Positions 51,166 through 60,156 of a stretch of DNA of 64,000 nucleotides are shown piece after piece. Below the pieces are notes generated by a model. That model did no database searches and was not told the origin of the DNA. It saw only the letters and a program-made list of their open reading frames with translations. This DNA comes from Candidatus Nitronauta litoralis (GTDB lineage Bacteria; Nitrospinota; Nitrospinia; Nitrospinales; Nitrospinaceae). The position numbers were made by a program, and so were the translations under genes. The stretch spans positions 1,798,001 through 1,862,000 of the forward strand of contig CP048685.1 of assembly GCA_015698285.1 (NCBI GenBank), read 5' to 3'. The stretch's first letter is position 1, and every line of letters starts with the position of its first letter.

Positions 51166-52695
51166 TCACGTTTTAATGCTGTATTGCTCCTGATGGAGCT
51201 TGGGGTTGACCATAACCTGAAATTCAAGATGGTACAGGTTTTCCAACTCATCAAGGTAAGCGCTTTCTTCTTCAAAAAGAAGTTCGTATACCGCTGGATG
51301 AACTTCGATTGAAAGGCTTTTTTTATGGATGTTATTGGCTCCAATGCGTTGCAGGGCCCGAATGATTTCATAACAAACCGTCGCCGGAGATTTGATATGC
51401 CCCTTGCCTTCGCAGTAAGGGCAGGGGTCACTCAGGATCTGGCTCAGGCTGCCGCGGACCCGTTTACGGGTCATTTCGACCAGGCCGAGGTCAGATATTT
51501 TAAGAATGTTGGTTCGTGACCGGTCGTTTTTCAATTCCTGTTGCAACGAGTTCCAGACTGTTTCCTTGCTTTCCTCTTTGGTCATGTCGATGAAGTCGAC
51601 GATAATGATACCGCCAATATTCCTGAGGCGCAGTTGGTAAACGATTTCCTTGACTGCTTCCAGATTAGTTTTAAGAATGGTTTCTTCGGGATCGGTGTGA
51701 CCCACAAACTTTCCGGTGTTGACATCCACAGCAGTGAGGGCTTCTGTCTGGTCGATGGTGATGAAACCACCTGACTTCAGCCAGATTTTTCTTCCTAATG
51801 CACGATTGATTTCCACTTCAATTCCGTAATGGTCGAAAATGGGAACGGCTTCCTTATGCAGTTCTATTTTGTCGACGATATGCGGTAAATAGGTGGAACA
51901 GAATTCGATACATTTTTCGTAATCTGTTTTCGAATCGATGACCAGTCGATCAACATTCTCTGTGAAAATGTCCCGAATGGAACGGGCGATCAAGTTGAGG
52001 TCTTCGTATAAAAGCGCGGGGGCCTGGGAGTCGTCGAAGCGGTCCCCGAGCATATCCCATTGACGGTGGAGGAACCGGATGTCCGGTTCAAAATCCTCTT
52101 GGTTCCGACCCTGCCCTGCGGTTCGAACAATATAGCCTTCAGAAGGTCGGCCGATTTCTCCCACGATTGATTTCAGACGTTCACGCTCTTCTTCGTCTTC
52201 GATGCGTCGCGAAACACTGATTTGGTTGACTGTCGGCATATACACCATGTAACGCCCGGGTAGAGTCACGAACGTGGTGATTCGGGCCCCCTTGGTACCC
52301 AGCGGATTCTTTGCCACCTGCACCATGATTTCCTGGCCTTCGTGCAGCAGGTCCTGGATTGGGATTCCCCGGTCAATTTCGCGAGGACTGCGATCCATAT
52401 CAGGAGGATTGCCACCTGAGTTCAAACTCTCAGATTCATCTTCATCCGCCTCATAATCCAATAAGTCGATGATATCTATATCACCGACGTAAAGGAACCC
52501 GGCTTTTTCCAGGCCGACATTTACAAACGCGACTTGCATGCCCGGCAGGATTTTTGTCACCACTCCTTTATAAACATTTCCAACGATCCCCTTCTTGGCC
52601 TTGTGCTCAATAAACAACTCGACCAACTGATTGTTTTCCATCAGGGCTACGCGGATTTCCCGGGGATTGGAATTGATGATGATTTGTGATGACAT
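51166..52695 (-). CDS. rng: Ribonuclease G/E family endoribonuclease
   Basis: 509 residues, close to RNase G length. It has an N-terminal S1 domain (GIVGNVYKGVVTKILPGMQVAFVNVG) interrupted by an acidic insert (about 80-110), the catalytic DNase-I-like region with TAVDVNTGKFVG and IIIVDFIDM, and the Zn-link CPYCEGKGHI near the C-terminus. No long C-terminal scaffold is present, so this is RNase G-like rather than full RNase E. It processes rRNA and mRNA. Confidence 0.94.
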   Translation of the reverse strand: MSSQIIINSNPREIRVALMENNQLVELFIEHKAKKGIVGNVYKGVVTKILPGMQVAFVNVGLEKAGFLYVGDIDIIDLLDYEADEDESESLNSGGNPPDMDRSPREIDRGIPIQDLLHEGQEIMVQVAKNPLGTKGARITTFVTLPGRYMVYMPTVNQISVSRRIEDEEERERLKSIVGEIGRPSEGYIVRTAGQGRNQEDFEPDIRFLHRQWDMLGDRFDDSQAPALLYEDLNLIARSIRDIFTENVDRLVIDSKTDYEKCIEFCSTYLPHIVDKIELHKEAVPIFDHYGIEVEINRALGRKIWLKSGGFITIDQTEALTAVDVNTGKFVGHTDPEETILKTNLEAVKEIVYQLRLRNIGGIIIVDFIDMTKEESKETVWNSLQQELKNDRSRTNILKISDLGLVEMTRKRVRGSLSQILSDPCPYCEGKGHIKSPATVCYEIIRALQRIGANNIHKKSLSIEVHPAVYELLFEEESAYLDELENLYHLEFQVMVNPKLHQEQYSIKT

Positions 52696-52880
52696 AGTTT
52701 TTCTGATTGGGTCGGGGTCAGTCTATTCTGATCTTCAGATTACATGAAAATTGTTCAAAACGCCTGGAAGCTCCCTTAAAAGGGGCTAAGTTTCGAAAAA
52801 TAGATCCTTATCGATGCCAGGAGTTTAAAAAATTATAACACGGTGAAGCTACCAGCCCTACCTAAATCAAGGGGTTGGAG

Positions 52881-53981
52881 CTAAAGAAGCGATCGGCGAG
52901 CCTCGATATTAAGTAAAAGTCCCAAGGCAAAGAAGGTCGTGAGGAGCGATGAGCCTCCATAACTGAACAGGGGCAGGGGAATCCCGGTTATTGGGAATAT
53001 ACCGATCGTCATGCCAAGGTTATAAATGATATACAGGCTCAGATAGCCGGTGATGCCAATAGCCATGAAAAGGCCGAAACGGTCGGCTGCCCGGTAGGCG
53101 ATATTGAGTCCCTTAAGAATCAGGATGAGAAACAGGGTGAGCAAAACCGCGACACCAAAAAAACCGGTCTCTTCTGCAAATACAGAAAAAATAAAGTCGG
53201 TGTGTTTTTCCGGGAGAAAGTTTAACCGGCTTTGTGTGCCGGCCAGGAGTCCCTTGCCCCAGAATCCGCCAGAGCCGATCGCGATTTTGGACTGGATGGT
53301 CTGATAGCCCGCGCCCAGGGGATCCATTTCCTGATTGAGAAAAGTCATGATGCGGGCCTTTTGGTAATCCTTTAAAAAAAACCAGCCCATGGGCGTGAGA
53401 ACTGTGCAGATACCGATCAGCTTGTAAAGCGTACTGGGCTTGAGTTCTACGGCAATGACAAATATAAAGAAGATTGCAGCAATGATCATGGCAGTGCCAA
53501 GATCCGGTTGCTTGTAGATCAGCCAACCCATGGCCCCGGTGAACACGGCGGGTAAAAACAGATCTTTAAACTCATACTGGCCTGAAGGTTTTACGGTTTC
53601 AAAGTACTTGGCCAGCACGATCACCATGGATAATTTAGCCAATTCAGAGATTTGCAGATTGACCGGGCCGAGTTGTAGCCAACGTCGCGAACCGGAGACT
53701 GTAGTTCCAAAGAACAGCACCAGAATCAACGCTGCCAGAGTCAAAAAATAGATTAAATAGGCATATCGACTCAGCAGTCGGTAATCGATGAGAACGGCTA
53801 CAATCAACGCGACCAGGCTGCACAGGAGCCAGTATATTTGGCGAATATAGAGGTTTTGGAAGAAAGGTTCAGGTCGACCGTGATTTGCGCTGTAAACCAT
53901 GACCACTCCCATAATGGAGATGGTCAGTATCAAGGCCAGATACCACCAGTTGAAATGAAATGCTCCGCGGCGTTCGAACAT
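52881..53981 (-). CDS. rodA: Rod-shape-determining peptidoglycan glycosyltransferase RodA
   Basis: 366 residues with about ten membrane segments (SEDS family). Characteristic motifs: VVMVYSANHG after TM1, GSRRWLQLGPVNLQISELAKL, the QPDLGTAMI motif, and SYGGSSLLTTFFALGLLLNIEARR at the C-terminus. It polymerises glycan strands for elongation with PBP2. Downstream on the minus strand is a 185-base gap then rng; mrdA (PBP2) is not adjacent. Confidence 0.95.
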   Translation of the reverse strand: MFERRGAFHFNWWYLALILTISIMGVVMVYSANHGRPEPFFQNLYIRQIYWLLCSLVALIVAVLIDYRLLSRYAYLIYFLTLAALILVLFFGTTVSGSRRWLQLGPVNLQISELAKLSMVIVLAKYFETVKPSGQYEFKDLFLPAVFTGAMGWLIYKQPDLGTAMIIAAIFFIFVIAVELKPSTLYKLIGICTVLTPMGWFFLKDYQKARIMTFLNQEMDPLGAGYQTIQSKIAIGSGGFWGKGLLAGTQSRLNFLPEKHTDFIFSVFAEETGFFGVAVLLTLFLILILKGLNIAYRAADRFGLFMAIGITGYLSLYIIYNLGMTIGIFPITGIPLPLFSYGGSSLLTTFFALGLLLNIEARRSLL

Positions 53982-54928
53982 GGTGAAAGGATTGTAACAT
54001 AAGGTTCTTACATATATTTTTACCAGGAGGCCGGAACAAGGGCAAGGTGTTCAGGGATTTTTGAAGTCCGGTTTTTTCTTCTATCTCTGCGAACATTGAA
54101 AAATTTCCTTATTTGCCATATGATTTTTAATATACTGAGCGGTTAACAAGATGCCTTTAAGGCCCAAAATGACTGAAAATATTCGTTCCGATTTATTGCC
54201 TGTTAATTAATCGGGAAACGTTAACCCATTTAGTTTGAAATAGTTACTCTGGCGGGGGCGTAGGTTTTTAACAGGTTTTTAACGTTCTATGTGGATTATG
54301 TTAGGGTTCATTTTATGGGTACCTTTTAGTCCAGAGAACATGGGGGTTTCAGGAGTTGGTACCAGTATCCTTCAATAAATTTAGGGAATTTTGAGGTGAT
54401 GGGGAAGAAAAGCTAGTCTTTAAAGGGGCAAATAAAAGGTGGCTGGTTGCAAAACTGGCGTGCATAGCAATGGCGTATGTTTCAGGCTCGTCAAAAAATT
54501 GACAGCAAAATCAGCCTGATATTACTGTGTGTGCGGGAGGGGACATTTTAAAATTGAGAAATGTTCTCAATAAAGGCGTGTAGGACAACGGGGTTGCTTA
54601 TGCCAATAAGTCCCCAACCCAAATTGCGCCTGTTTTTAAGGGGAATTTCCAGTTCCATTTTTTCATAGTTTCAGATTGTGGAAAACATTCCAGACAAAAT
54701 TTTTATAGAAGTTCATAATTTTAATTTGGAACGAAATTTTTAACTATCCAATTCTTTTAGTTTATTTATCTATATCACAAGACCGGATCCCCGTACAGTT
54801 GGTTTTTGCTTTCCTGGTATTTTCCATCAACTCCAATAGTTCACATTTTATCCACAGGGTTCAGAGTCAAGAAATGAACTATAATAATGCGAGGATTTAC
54901 GTAGGGATGCTTTGCTTTTCACAGGCCC
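53982..54928. other. Long AT-rich non-coding region with DnaA-box-like sites
   Basis: 947 bases with no convincing ORF. Two sites match TTWTNCACA exactly: TTATCCACA (54848-54856, plus) and TTTTCCACA (minus, 54687-54679). Two more have one mismatch: TAATCCACA (minus, 54298-54290) and CTTTTCACA (54915-54923). An AT-rich stretch lies at about 54690-54780. The pattern resembles a replication-origin region, but no dnaA, dnaN or other usual origin marker gene flanks it. Confidence 0.4.
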
Positions 54929-55858
54929 TTAAATATCTTTCATATTACTATTCGGAATAAACCGGGCCATATCAGCGGGCAATGGAGAGGTAAATTTCAT
55001 CGTTTTGCCATCATCCGGGTGGCATAGCTCCAGTCGGTGGGCGTGCAAAGCCTGACGGTCAAGGTCCAGGCTCAGACCCTTGGACCGGCCGCCATATAAT
55101 GGGTCTGCCAGCACCGGATGGCCCAATGATGCAAGGTGGACCCGAATCTGATGGGTTCTCCCCGTTTTGGGGAATAATCGGACAAGGTCACATTTTTCCA
55201 GGCTAAGTGCCACTTCGTAAGCGGTTTCCGCCTGCCTGCCTTCGCCGCCGGTTGCAGCTGCCATTTTCTTCCGGTCTTTGGGGTGTCTTCCAATCGGTGA
55301 CCGGACAATTCCCTTTGGGGGTTTTAAGTGACCTTGAGCAAGAGCCAGATATACCTTTTTTATTGTACGGTCCTGAAACTGTTTTTGAAGCGAGACCAGG
55401 GCCTTGTCCGTTTTGGCCACGACGATCAGTCCGCTGGTGTCTTTATCCAGACGGTGGACAATGCCCGGCCGTTCCACTCCTCCGATCCCTTTCAGGTCGT
55501 TGCAGTGAAATAACAGCGCGTTAACCAATGTCCCGTTGGGATGTCCGGGTGCGGGATGCACCACCAGTCCCGCAGGCTTATCAATCACAATCAGGTGATC
55601 GTCTTCATGTTGAATACTGAGCGGGATATCCTCGGCCTCGACCTCAAGTGGGGCGGGTTCGGGGATGTCGAGTTCCACATGGTCGCCACTTTTTACCCGA
55701 TAATTGGCTTTTGCCGGTTGCTGGTTGACTCTTGCCCGACCTTCTTCAATGAGCTTTTTAATGAAATTTCGGGAAACATCGGCCTGGGCTTCGGTCAGGT
55801 AGACATCCAGCCTTTTTTTTTCACACGCCGAATCGATATCAAATTCAAGTTGCTGCAT
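54929..55858 (-). CDS. rluD: 23S rRNA pseudouridine synthase, RluD-like
   Basis: 309 residues. It has an N-terminal S4 RNA-binding domain (RLDVYLTEAQADVSRNFIKKLIEEG), then the RluA-type catalytic core with Asp138 in GIVHRLDKDTSGLIVVAKT, ALAQGHLKPPKGIV and RTHQIRVHLASLGHPVLADPLYGG. It modifies uridines of helix 69 in E. coli; here the specificity is by homology. It is on the minus strand toward the AT-rich gap. Confidence 0.93.
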   Translation of the reverse strand: MQQLEFDIDSACEKKRLDVYLTEAQADVSRNFIKKLIEEGRARVNQQPAKANYRVKSGDHVELDIPEPAPLEVEAEDIPLSIQHEDDHLIVIDKPAGLVVHPAPGHPNGTLVNALLFHCNDLKGIGGVERPGIVHRLDKDTSGLIVVAKTDKALVSLQKQFQDRTIKKVYLALAQGHLKPPKGIVRSPIGRHPKDRKKMAAATGGEGRQAETAYEVALSLEKCDLVRLFPKTGRTHQIRVHLASLGHPVLADPLYGGRSKGLSLDLDRQALHAHRLELCHPDDGKTMKFTSPLPADMARFIPNSNMKDI

Positions 55859-55961
55859 TTTTTAGTGAATGAAAAATATATTTGAATTAATGGGCCCGCC
55901 CTTTAACTTAATTAGAAAGACCCAGTTTAATAACTCCACATTGTACCCGGAAAAAGGAGGC

Positions 55962-56852
55962 TCCATGAAGAACAGATCGCGTTTAATGCTAACTCTATTA
56001 GGTCTGCTGGTCACCCTGCCTGCGTTTGCCGGACCGGAAAGGCTGACCGATGCGCGGGTGATGTTCACAGAAGTTAAAGACACGCGGACAACGGGTCAGT
56101 TTTTCGGGGAATGTGAAGTCGAAATTAAAGTGATGGGTCGCGCTGTGGCAAAAGCATTGGGTATCCGGAGTGTGGAAGTGACCTACGCAGTGGACGATAC
56201 GGGAATGATTTTGGTGAATAAAGATCGGAACAATATCAGCAGCTTTTTCCGTCCCAACGAAGGAGCATCGTCACTGACCCATAAGGTAAGCCTGAAAAAC
56301 CCGGCACGTTCAGCTCACTATATCCAATCCTTGAAGGGAACCATCGAACTTTACAGTCCAACAGATAAAAATGGGGGAATGATTGAGATTGCAAACTTCA
56401 AAAACTCTGCAGGCAAGCCCCTGGCAGAAGCTGAATTGAAGCCGCATGGTATTTCCATCATGTACCTCACCAAAGAAATCCTGGAAAAACGGAAAAAGGA
56501 ACAGATGGAAAAAGCACGCCAGAAAGCAAGCAAGGAGATGGACAAAATTGGCGAGGAAATGGGGCAGGCCTTTATGAATATGTTTGAAGGCATGCTCGGC
56601 GGGATGATGGGAGGCGACAAGTTTTCCCTGCATCTTTGGGTAAAAGACCCGGATAAGAAGGTGGTGGATATTCAGTTCCTTGATGCATCGGGAACCAAAA
56701 TCAAAACGTCATCGCGCAGCAGTATGGGGGAAATGCGTCAGGTCGGGTTTGATGTATTACCCGGTCCCGATACGAAACTTCTGGTGTATCTGGCCACGCC
56801 GGAGTCTATCCGCTCCGTAAAGTTTTCCCTGGATCAGATTCCATTGCCGTAG
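55962..56852 (+). CDS. Secreted protein of unknown function
   Basis: 296 residues from ATG 55962, chosen because AAGGAGG lies six bases upstream and it begins a clean signal peptide (LMLTLLGLLVTLPAFA, cleavage after residue 18-20). The mature protein is beta-rich at both ends, with a highly charged helix in the middle (about residues 170-200, Lys/Glu-rich) followed by a Met/Gly-rich turn (GEEMGQAFMNMFEGMLGGMM). No domain is recognised. It stands alone, so the role is unknown. Confidence 0.72.
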   Translation, partial: SMKNRSRLMLTLLGLLVTLPAFAGPERLTDARVMFTEVKDTRTTGQFFGECEVEIKVMGRAVAKALGIRSVEVTYAVDDTGMILVNKDRNNISSFFRPNEGASSLTHKVSLKNPARSAHYIQSLKGTIELYSPTDKNGGMIEIANFKNSAGKPLAEAELKPHGISIMYLTKEILEKRKKEQMEKARQKASKEMDKIGEEMGQAFMNMFEGMLGGMMGGDKFSLHLWVKDPDKKVVDIQFLDASGTKIKTSSRSSMGEMRQVGFDVLPGPDTKLLVYLATPESIRSVKFSLDQIPLP

Positions 56853-57083
56853 AAGATGTTATTGACCAGGAAAGCTTTCAAAATTCACCATCCCCAAAAA
56901 TTACAGCCACATTTTTGTTTTACTATTTAGATCCTTGATGTTTCATGATGAGTATTTTCTGCTCGGCTTAAGTCCATCTCCGGCAAAAAACTTTTGCCTT
57001 GAATTTTAGAGAATTTAAAAACAATTGCCGAAAATGGAAGTAGAATGTTCTAAAAAATAAAACTTCTATTAAAAAGGTCTAAA

Positions 57084-57569
57084 TTGAAATCCATCGATCA
57101 AAAGCAATGGCAGGAGTTTGTTGACAAATCCGGGATGGTGATGCCGGGGAAGGGGCCATTCATTGGTCCGGCGCTCAGTTTTAAAGATCCGGCAACCAGA
57201 AAAATGGTGATCCATTTCACGGACAGGGATTTTCCCGTAGGTTTCAGCCGGAAACTGGGTGTCCTGCTTTCTGGTCAGGAGGCCTGGTATTTGTTTCCCC
57301 GTAAATGCTTTTTCCCAATCGAGCTATACGAAACCAATGAAATTTCAAATTTAAAACATCACCTGGTACAGGAGTGGTGCAAACTGCTGGATGATGAACA
57401 TGATTTGTATGTTGTGGGTGCAAGCGGTGATGTGATCATTTCCTATGGTCATCTTTTCATGGATGAAGGACTCAAGGTTTTCATTCAAAACCCGGAACTG
57501 GCAGAAACTCTTCTTGCTCTGTTAATTGATTCGGGTGCAAATGCTGAATTAATTTCCCCAACGCCATAA
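57084..57569 (+). CDS. Unrecognised soluble protein
   Basis: 161 residues, probably starting with TTG at 57084 (AAAGG seven bases upstream). It has no signal peptide or membrane helix. The sequence looks like a compact alpha/beta protein (VIHFTDRDFPVGFSRKLGVLLSG, then LYVVGASGDVIISYGHLFMD). I do not recognise a family. It precedes the broken membrane gene and the unknown gene at 58068, so this is a short run of orphan genes. Confidence 0.6.
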   Translation: MKSIDQKQWQEFVDKSGMVMPGKGPFIGPALSFKDPATRKMVIHFTDRDFPVGFSRKLGVLLSGQEAWYLFPRKCFFPIELYETNEISNLKHHLVQEWCKLLDDEHDLYVVGASGDVIISYGHLFMDEGLKVFIQNPELAETLLALLIDSGANAELISPTP

Positions 57570-57590
57570 CTATTCCAAGAGCATAAAAGA

Positions 57591-57997
57591 ATGGGAAACG
57601 CTTCGCCTTGTCGGCGCTAGCGGTGTTTGTTTGTGCCTTCGTTTTTCAAATGCAGTTTCATGGATTTATTTTAAAGGGACTTTATGAAAGCACAGTCCAG
57701 TGAAGGCGCACTGAGCAGGAAATGCAGGGTTTTATGGGGTGGGAGATGCGGCCCAATTGTTTTTTTGCGGTGATGTTTTCCTGGCTGTTTGTCAGTTTTA
57801 TAAAAATTGAGTCCACTGGAGATGGAATTCGTTTCGGGTTGTTAATGGGCCTCCTCCTCGGTGGTGTGCAGTTTGGTTGTTACCCCTATATTCCAATCCC
57901 ATTTACTCTGGCCGGAGCATGGTCCATCGGAGCTGTTATTGAAGGAACAGTTCCTGGTCCGATACTCGCCTCAATGAATAAACCCAAGTCAGCTTGA
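57591..57997 (+). pseudogene. Membrane protein gene broken by an in-frame TGA (and possibly a start indel)
   Basis: In the frame of 57593 the DNA reads FALSALAVFVCAFVFQMQFH then GFILKGLYESTVQ, a TGA at 57701-57703, then RRTEQEMQGFMGWEM and three further hydrophobic segments ending at 57997 (GLLMGLLLGGVQFGCYPYIP). The two halves together match a known small four-helix membrane protein pattern (HGxxLxxLYxxTxxxWRxxxEM). The only nearby ATG (57591) is one base out of frame next to a GGG run. Part 2 (57722-57997, 91 codons) could still be made from its own ATG. Confidence 0.6.
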
Positions 57998-58067
57998 CAA
58001 TCCAACATAAGTCCATTAAAATCAATGTGTTATCTGGATTTTTTCTCTCCTGGGAAAGGAAAGTGCA

Positions 58068-58922
58068 ATGAACAGAAGTCTGCTCGCCATCGGTCAGGAT
58101 CTGGCAGAAAACCCAAGCTGGTGGAAAAGAATCCGGCACAGCAAGTTCGCCGATCCATTTAGGAGAAAGTCGGCCAGAAGGATCGGAACCAAAGCTCTCA
58201 GTCTTACAGCTTCCATTCTGATTCCCATTCCGGTGGTTAAAGGTCTGGTGATGGGTGCAGTAAAGGTGGGGCTCGCCCAGGCACGTAAAGTCCAGATCAA
58301 ATATAAAACTGGAAACGACCAGGGAAAGTTTACTCATAAAGGGACTGAGCACACGACCCTAAAAGGCAAAGACCAGAGCAAACTGGATGACAAACTCGCA
58401 CACGATGTTAAATGGGGTTGGAAAGCTTTAGATATAGAAGGTATGGACCGGTATCGGTGGAAGGTCAAGCATGGGGTGGAGATGCTCAACGATACCTATG
58501 AAAAAGCCAGGAGGCACGAAGGCAGTACGGCATCAATTTGTAACGATTGGGCACGGGCCATCGCAAAATATTATTATCTGGAAAAACGAACCACGATACT
58601 AAGGGAAAAAGCTGAGGTCATTAAGGCATTGGCCCAGGCCACGATCGATTGGGTTGACAAGGTTCAGCAGGATTTGGCCAACAGCAATATAAAAAACAAA
58701 CTGACTGACAAAGCTGCTGAAATCAGTGCTCATGCTGATAAAGGTGATTCCCACCAGGATTGTGACGACAAGTTTTGTGTGTTTGAAAGTAAAAGAAGAT
58801 TCTGGTCGAAACACAAAAAAATAACAAAAGGGGTTCAAACCATAACTTCTTTTACGGCAGGGAATATAGCAGACCCGGTCGAATCGAATACCATTTACGG
58901 TAAGAAATACTGGAAAGGGTGA
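58068..58922 (+). CDS. Unrecognised protein, 284 residues
   Basis: ATG at 58068 with GGAAAG upstream. The N-terminal 45 residues are basic, then a weakly hydrophobic segment (LSLTASILIPIPVVKGLVMGAV, about 45-66), then a Lys-rich helical body (about 90-225) and a Cys/Asp-rich patch (DSHQDCDDKFCVFE). No family is recognised; the layout of a short membrane-active segment with a basic charged body is seen in some secreted toxins and in membrane-associated proteins, but nothing here proves either. No immunity-like neighbour is obvious. Confidence 0.65.
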   Translation: MNRSLLAIGQDLAENPSWWKRIRHSKFADPFRRKSARRIGTKALSLTASILIPIPVVKGLVMGAVKVGLAQARKVQIKYKTGNDQGKFTHKGTEHTTLKGKDQSKLDDKLAHDVKWGWKALDIEGMDRYRWKVKHGVEMLNDTYEKARRHEGSTASICNDWARAIAKYYYLEKRTTILREKAEVIKALAQATIDWVDKVQQDLANSNIKNKLTDKAAEISAHADKGDSHQDCDDKFCVFESKRRFWSKHKKITKGVQTITSFTAGNIADPVESNTIYGKKYWKG

Positions 58923-59123
58923 GGGTTCCCTCCTTAAAAATTTCAACCATCTGCCCCATCCTCGATTGGATTTTTCGACCCCACGCCAGTGGGGGTTAGA
59001 TGCAAACCACCCTGTAAAATAATACGAAGCTCATTGAGGGGATTGTTCCCTCAATAAAGTTGAGCCCGTGGCTCCGGCGCGGGCCTGTTTTCGTCGTCCC
59101 CACGTTAGTTGGTTTTTGTCACT

Positions 59124-59145
59124 CCGGCGTAAGCCGGTTATTTTT
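59124..59145 (+). terminator. Hairpin plus T-tract between convergent genes
   Basis: CCGGC (59124-59128), loop GTAA, GCCGG (59133-59137), then TTATTTTT on the plus strand. It is placed between the gene ending at 58922 and moaB (minus strand), whose TAA lies inside the T-tract. A second GC hairpin (GCCCG...CGGGC then CTGTTTT) precedes it near 59065-59090. Confidence 0.5.
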
Positions 59146-59656
59146 CGAGGAGGCGTGGCATCAGTTCCACCAGATTGCATGGTGAATGGGTGCTGTCGAG
59201 TTGATGTACCAGGATTCCATCCCATGCATCCTTGCAGGCCCCGGTCGAACCGGGCAGTGCAAACAGGAAGGTCCCGTTGGCAACCCCACCAGTTGCACGC
59301 GACTGGATGGTCGAGGTTTTAATGCCCTGGTAGCTCAGCCACCGGAACAGTTCGCCGAAGCCCGGAATGGATTTTTCGTAAAGTTCTTCGAACGCTTCCG
59401 GAGTCACATCGCGCCCGGTAACCCCCGTGCCGCCTGTAGCGATCACCACATCCACTTCCGGAGACGCGATCCATTCTTTGAGTGCCGCCTGGATGAGCGG
59501 TATCTCGTCTTTGATGATGCGCTTTTCGACCACGTTGTGGCCGGCACCCTTTGCCCTGTCCACCAGGGTATTGCCTGATTTATCGTCTTCATCGGTGCGC
59601 GTGTCCGACACTGTGATGATCGCGATGTTCACTGCCTTTTTTACCTTTGAAACCAT
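59138..59656 (-). CDS. moaB: Molybdenum cofactor biosynthesis protein MoaB/Mog-like
   Basis: 172 residues from ATG 59656, which has GGAG eight bases upstream; the longer ORF from 59749 has no such site. It has the MPT-binding motif VVIATGGTGVTGRDVTPEAFE and FALPGSTGACKDAWDGIL, with NIAIITVSDTRTDEDDKSG at the start. It adenylates molybdopterin or assists moco assembly. That fits a genome needing molybdoenzymes such as nitrite oxidoreductase, though no such gene is in this window. It stands alone, convergent with the preceding gene. Confidence 0.93.
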   Translation of the reverse strand: MVSKVKKAVNIAIITVSDTRTDEDDKSGNTLVDRAKGAGHNVVEKRIIKDEIPLIQAALKEWIASPEVDVVIATGGTGVTGRDVTPEAFEELYEKSIPGFGELFRWLSYQGIKTSTIQSRATGGVANGTFLFALPGSTGACKDAWDGILVHQLDSTHSPCNLVELMPRLLEK

Positions 59657-59888
59657 GTCGCTTCTCCATAGAAAATTGAGCCGACATGTTAGCAATCCGG
59701 CAAGCCCACTGCAATACCCTTTGATAGTGGGGAGATATTCATTTGGCATTTATATAGTTTAGGAAATTTGTGAATAAGCGTTATTGCTTTGTCTCCCTTT
59801 TCAAGGGAAAGCTTTACATATTTCCAGAAGAATGGCCGATTTACTCCCAATGTTTTCTCCTTGTAGAACTGCTATTCGCGTTCTTGAT

Positions 59889-59969
59889 TCCCCTCCTTAA
59901 AAAAGGAGGGGATATAGGGGAGGTTGTGTTCATGACACCTCCCGCACCCTCCCTTTTAAAGGGAAGGGA
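59889..59969. repeat. Palindromic element, family B (inverted orientation)
   Basis: 'cccctccttaaaaaaggagggg', then 'ataggggaggttg', 'acacctcccgcaccctccc' and 'ttttaaagggaaggg': the same element as 21083-21175, in the opposite direction. The rest of the 500-base gap between moaB and the SDR gene is otherwise featureless. Confidence 0.75.
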
Positions 59970-60156
59970 ATGAAATGGTTTTCGAAAGGGTACGTTTTAA
60001 ATAAACTTTAGTAGGGGGGCTCAGGTACAAGAAATTTTCTAATCTTGTGAGTAGTCACAGCCGGTTGTTTAAAACACTCATGCATTATATGAATGAAGTG
60101 GGTAAATTCAGCATCTTCCTTTATGCTATATAAAGAAGACGAAATAAGGAGACTCA

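Noticed and set aside
59770-59973. 67-codon ORF between moaB and the SDR gene
   Set aside because: Its second half is the translation of a family B palindromic repeat.
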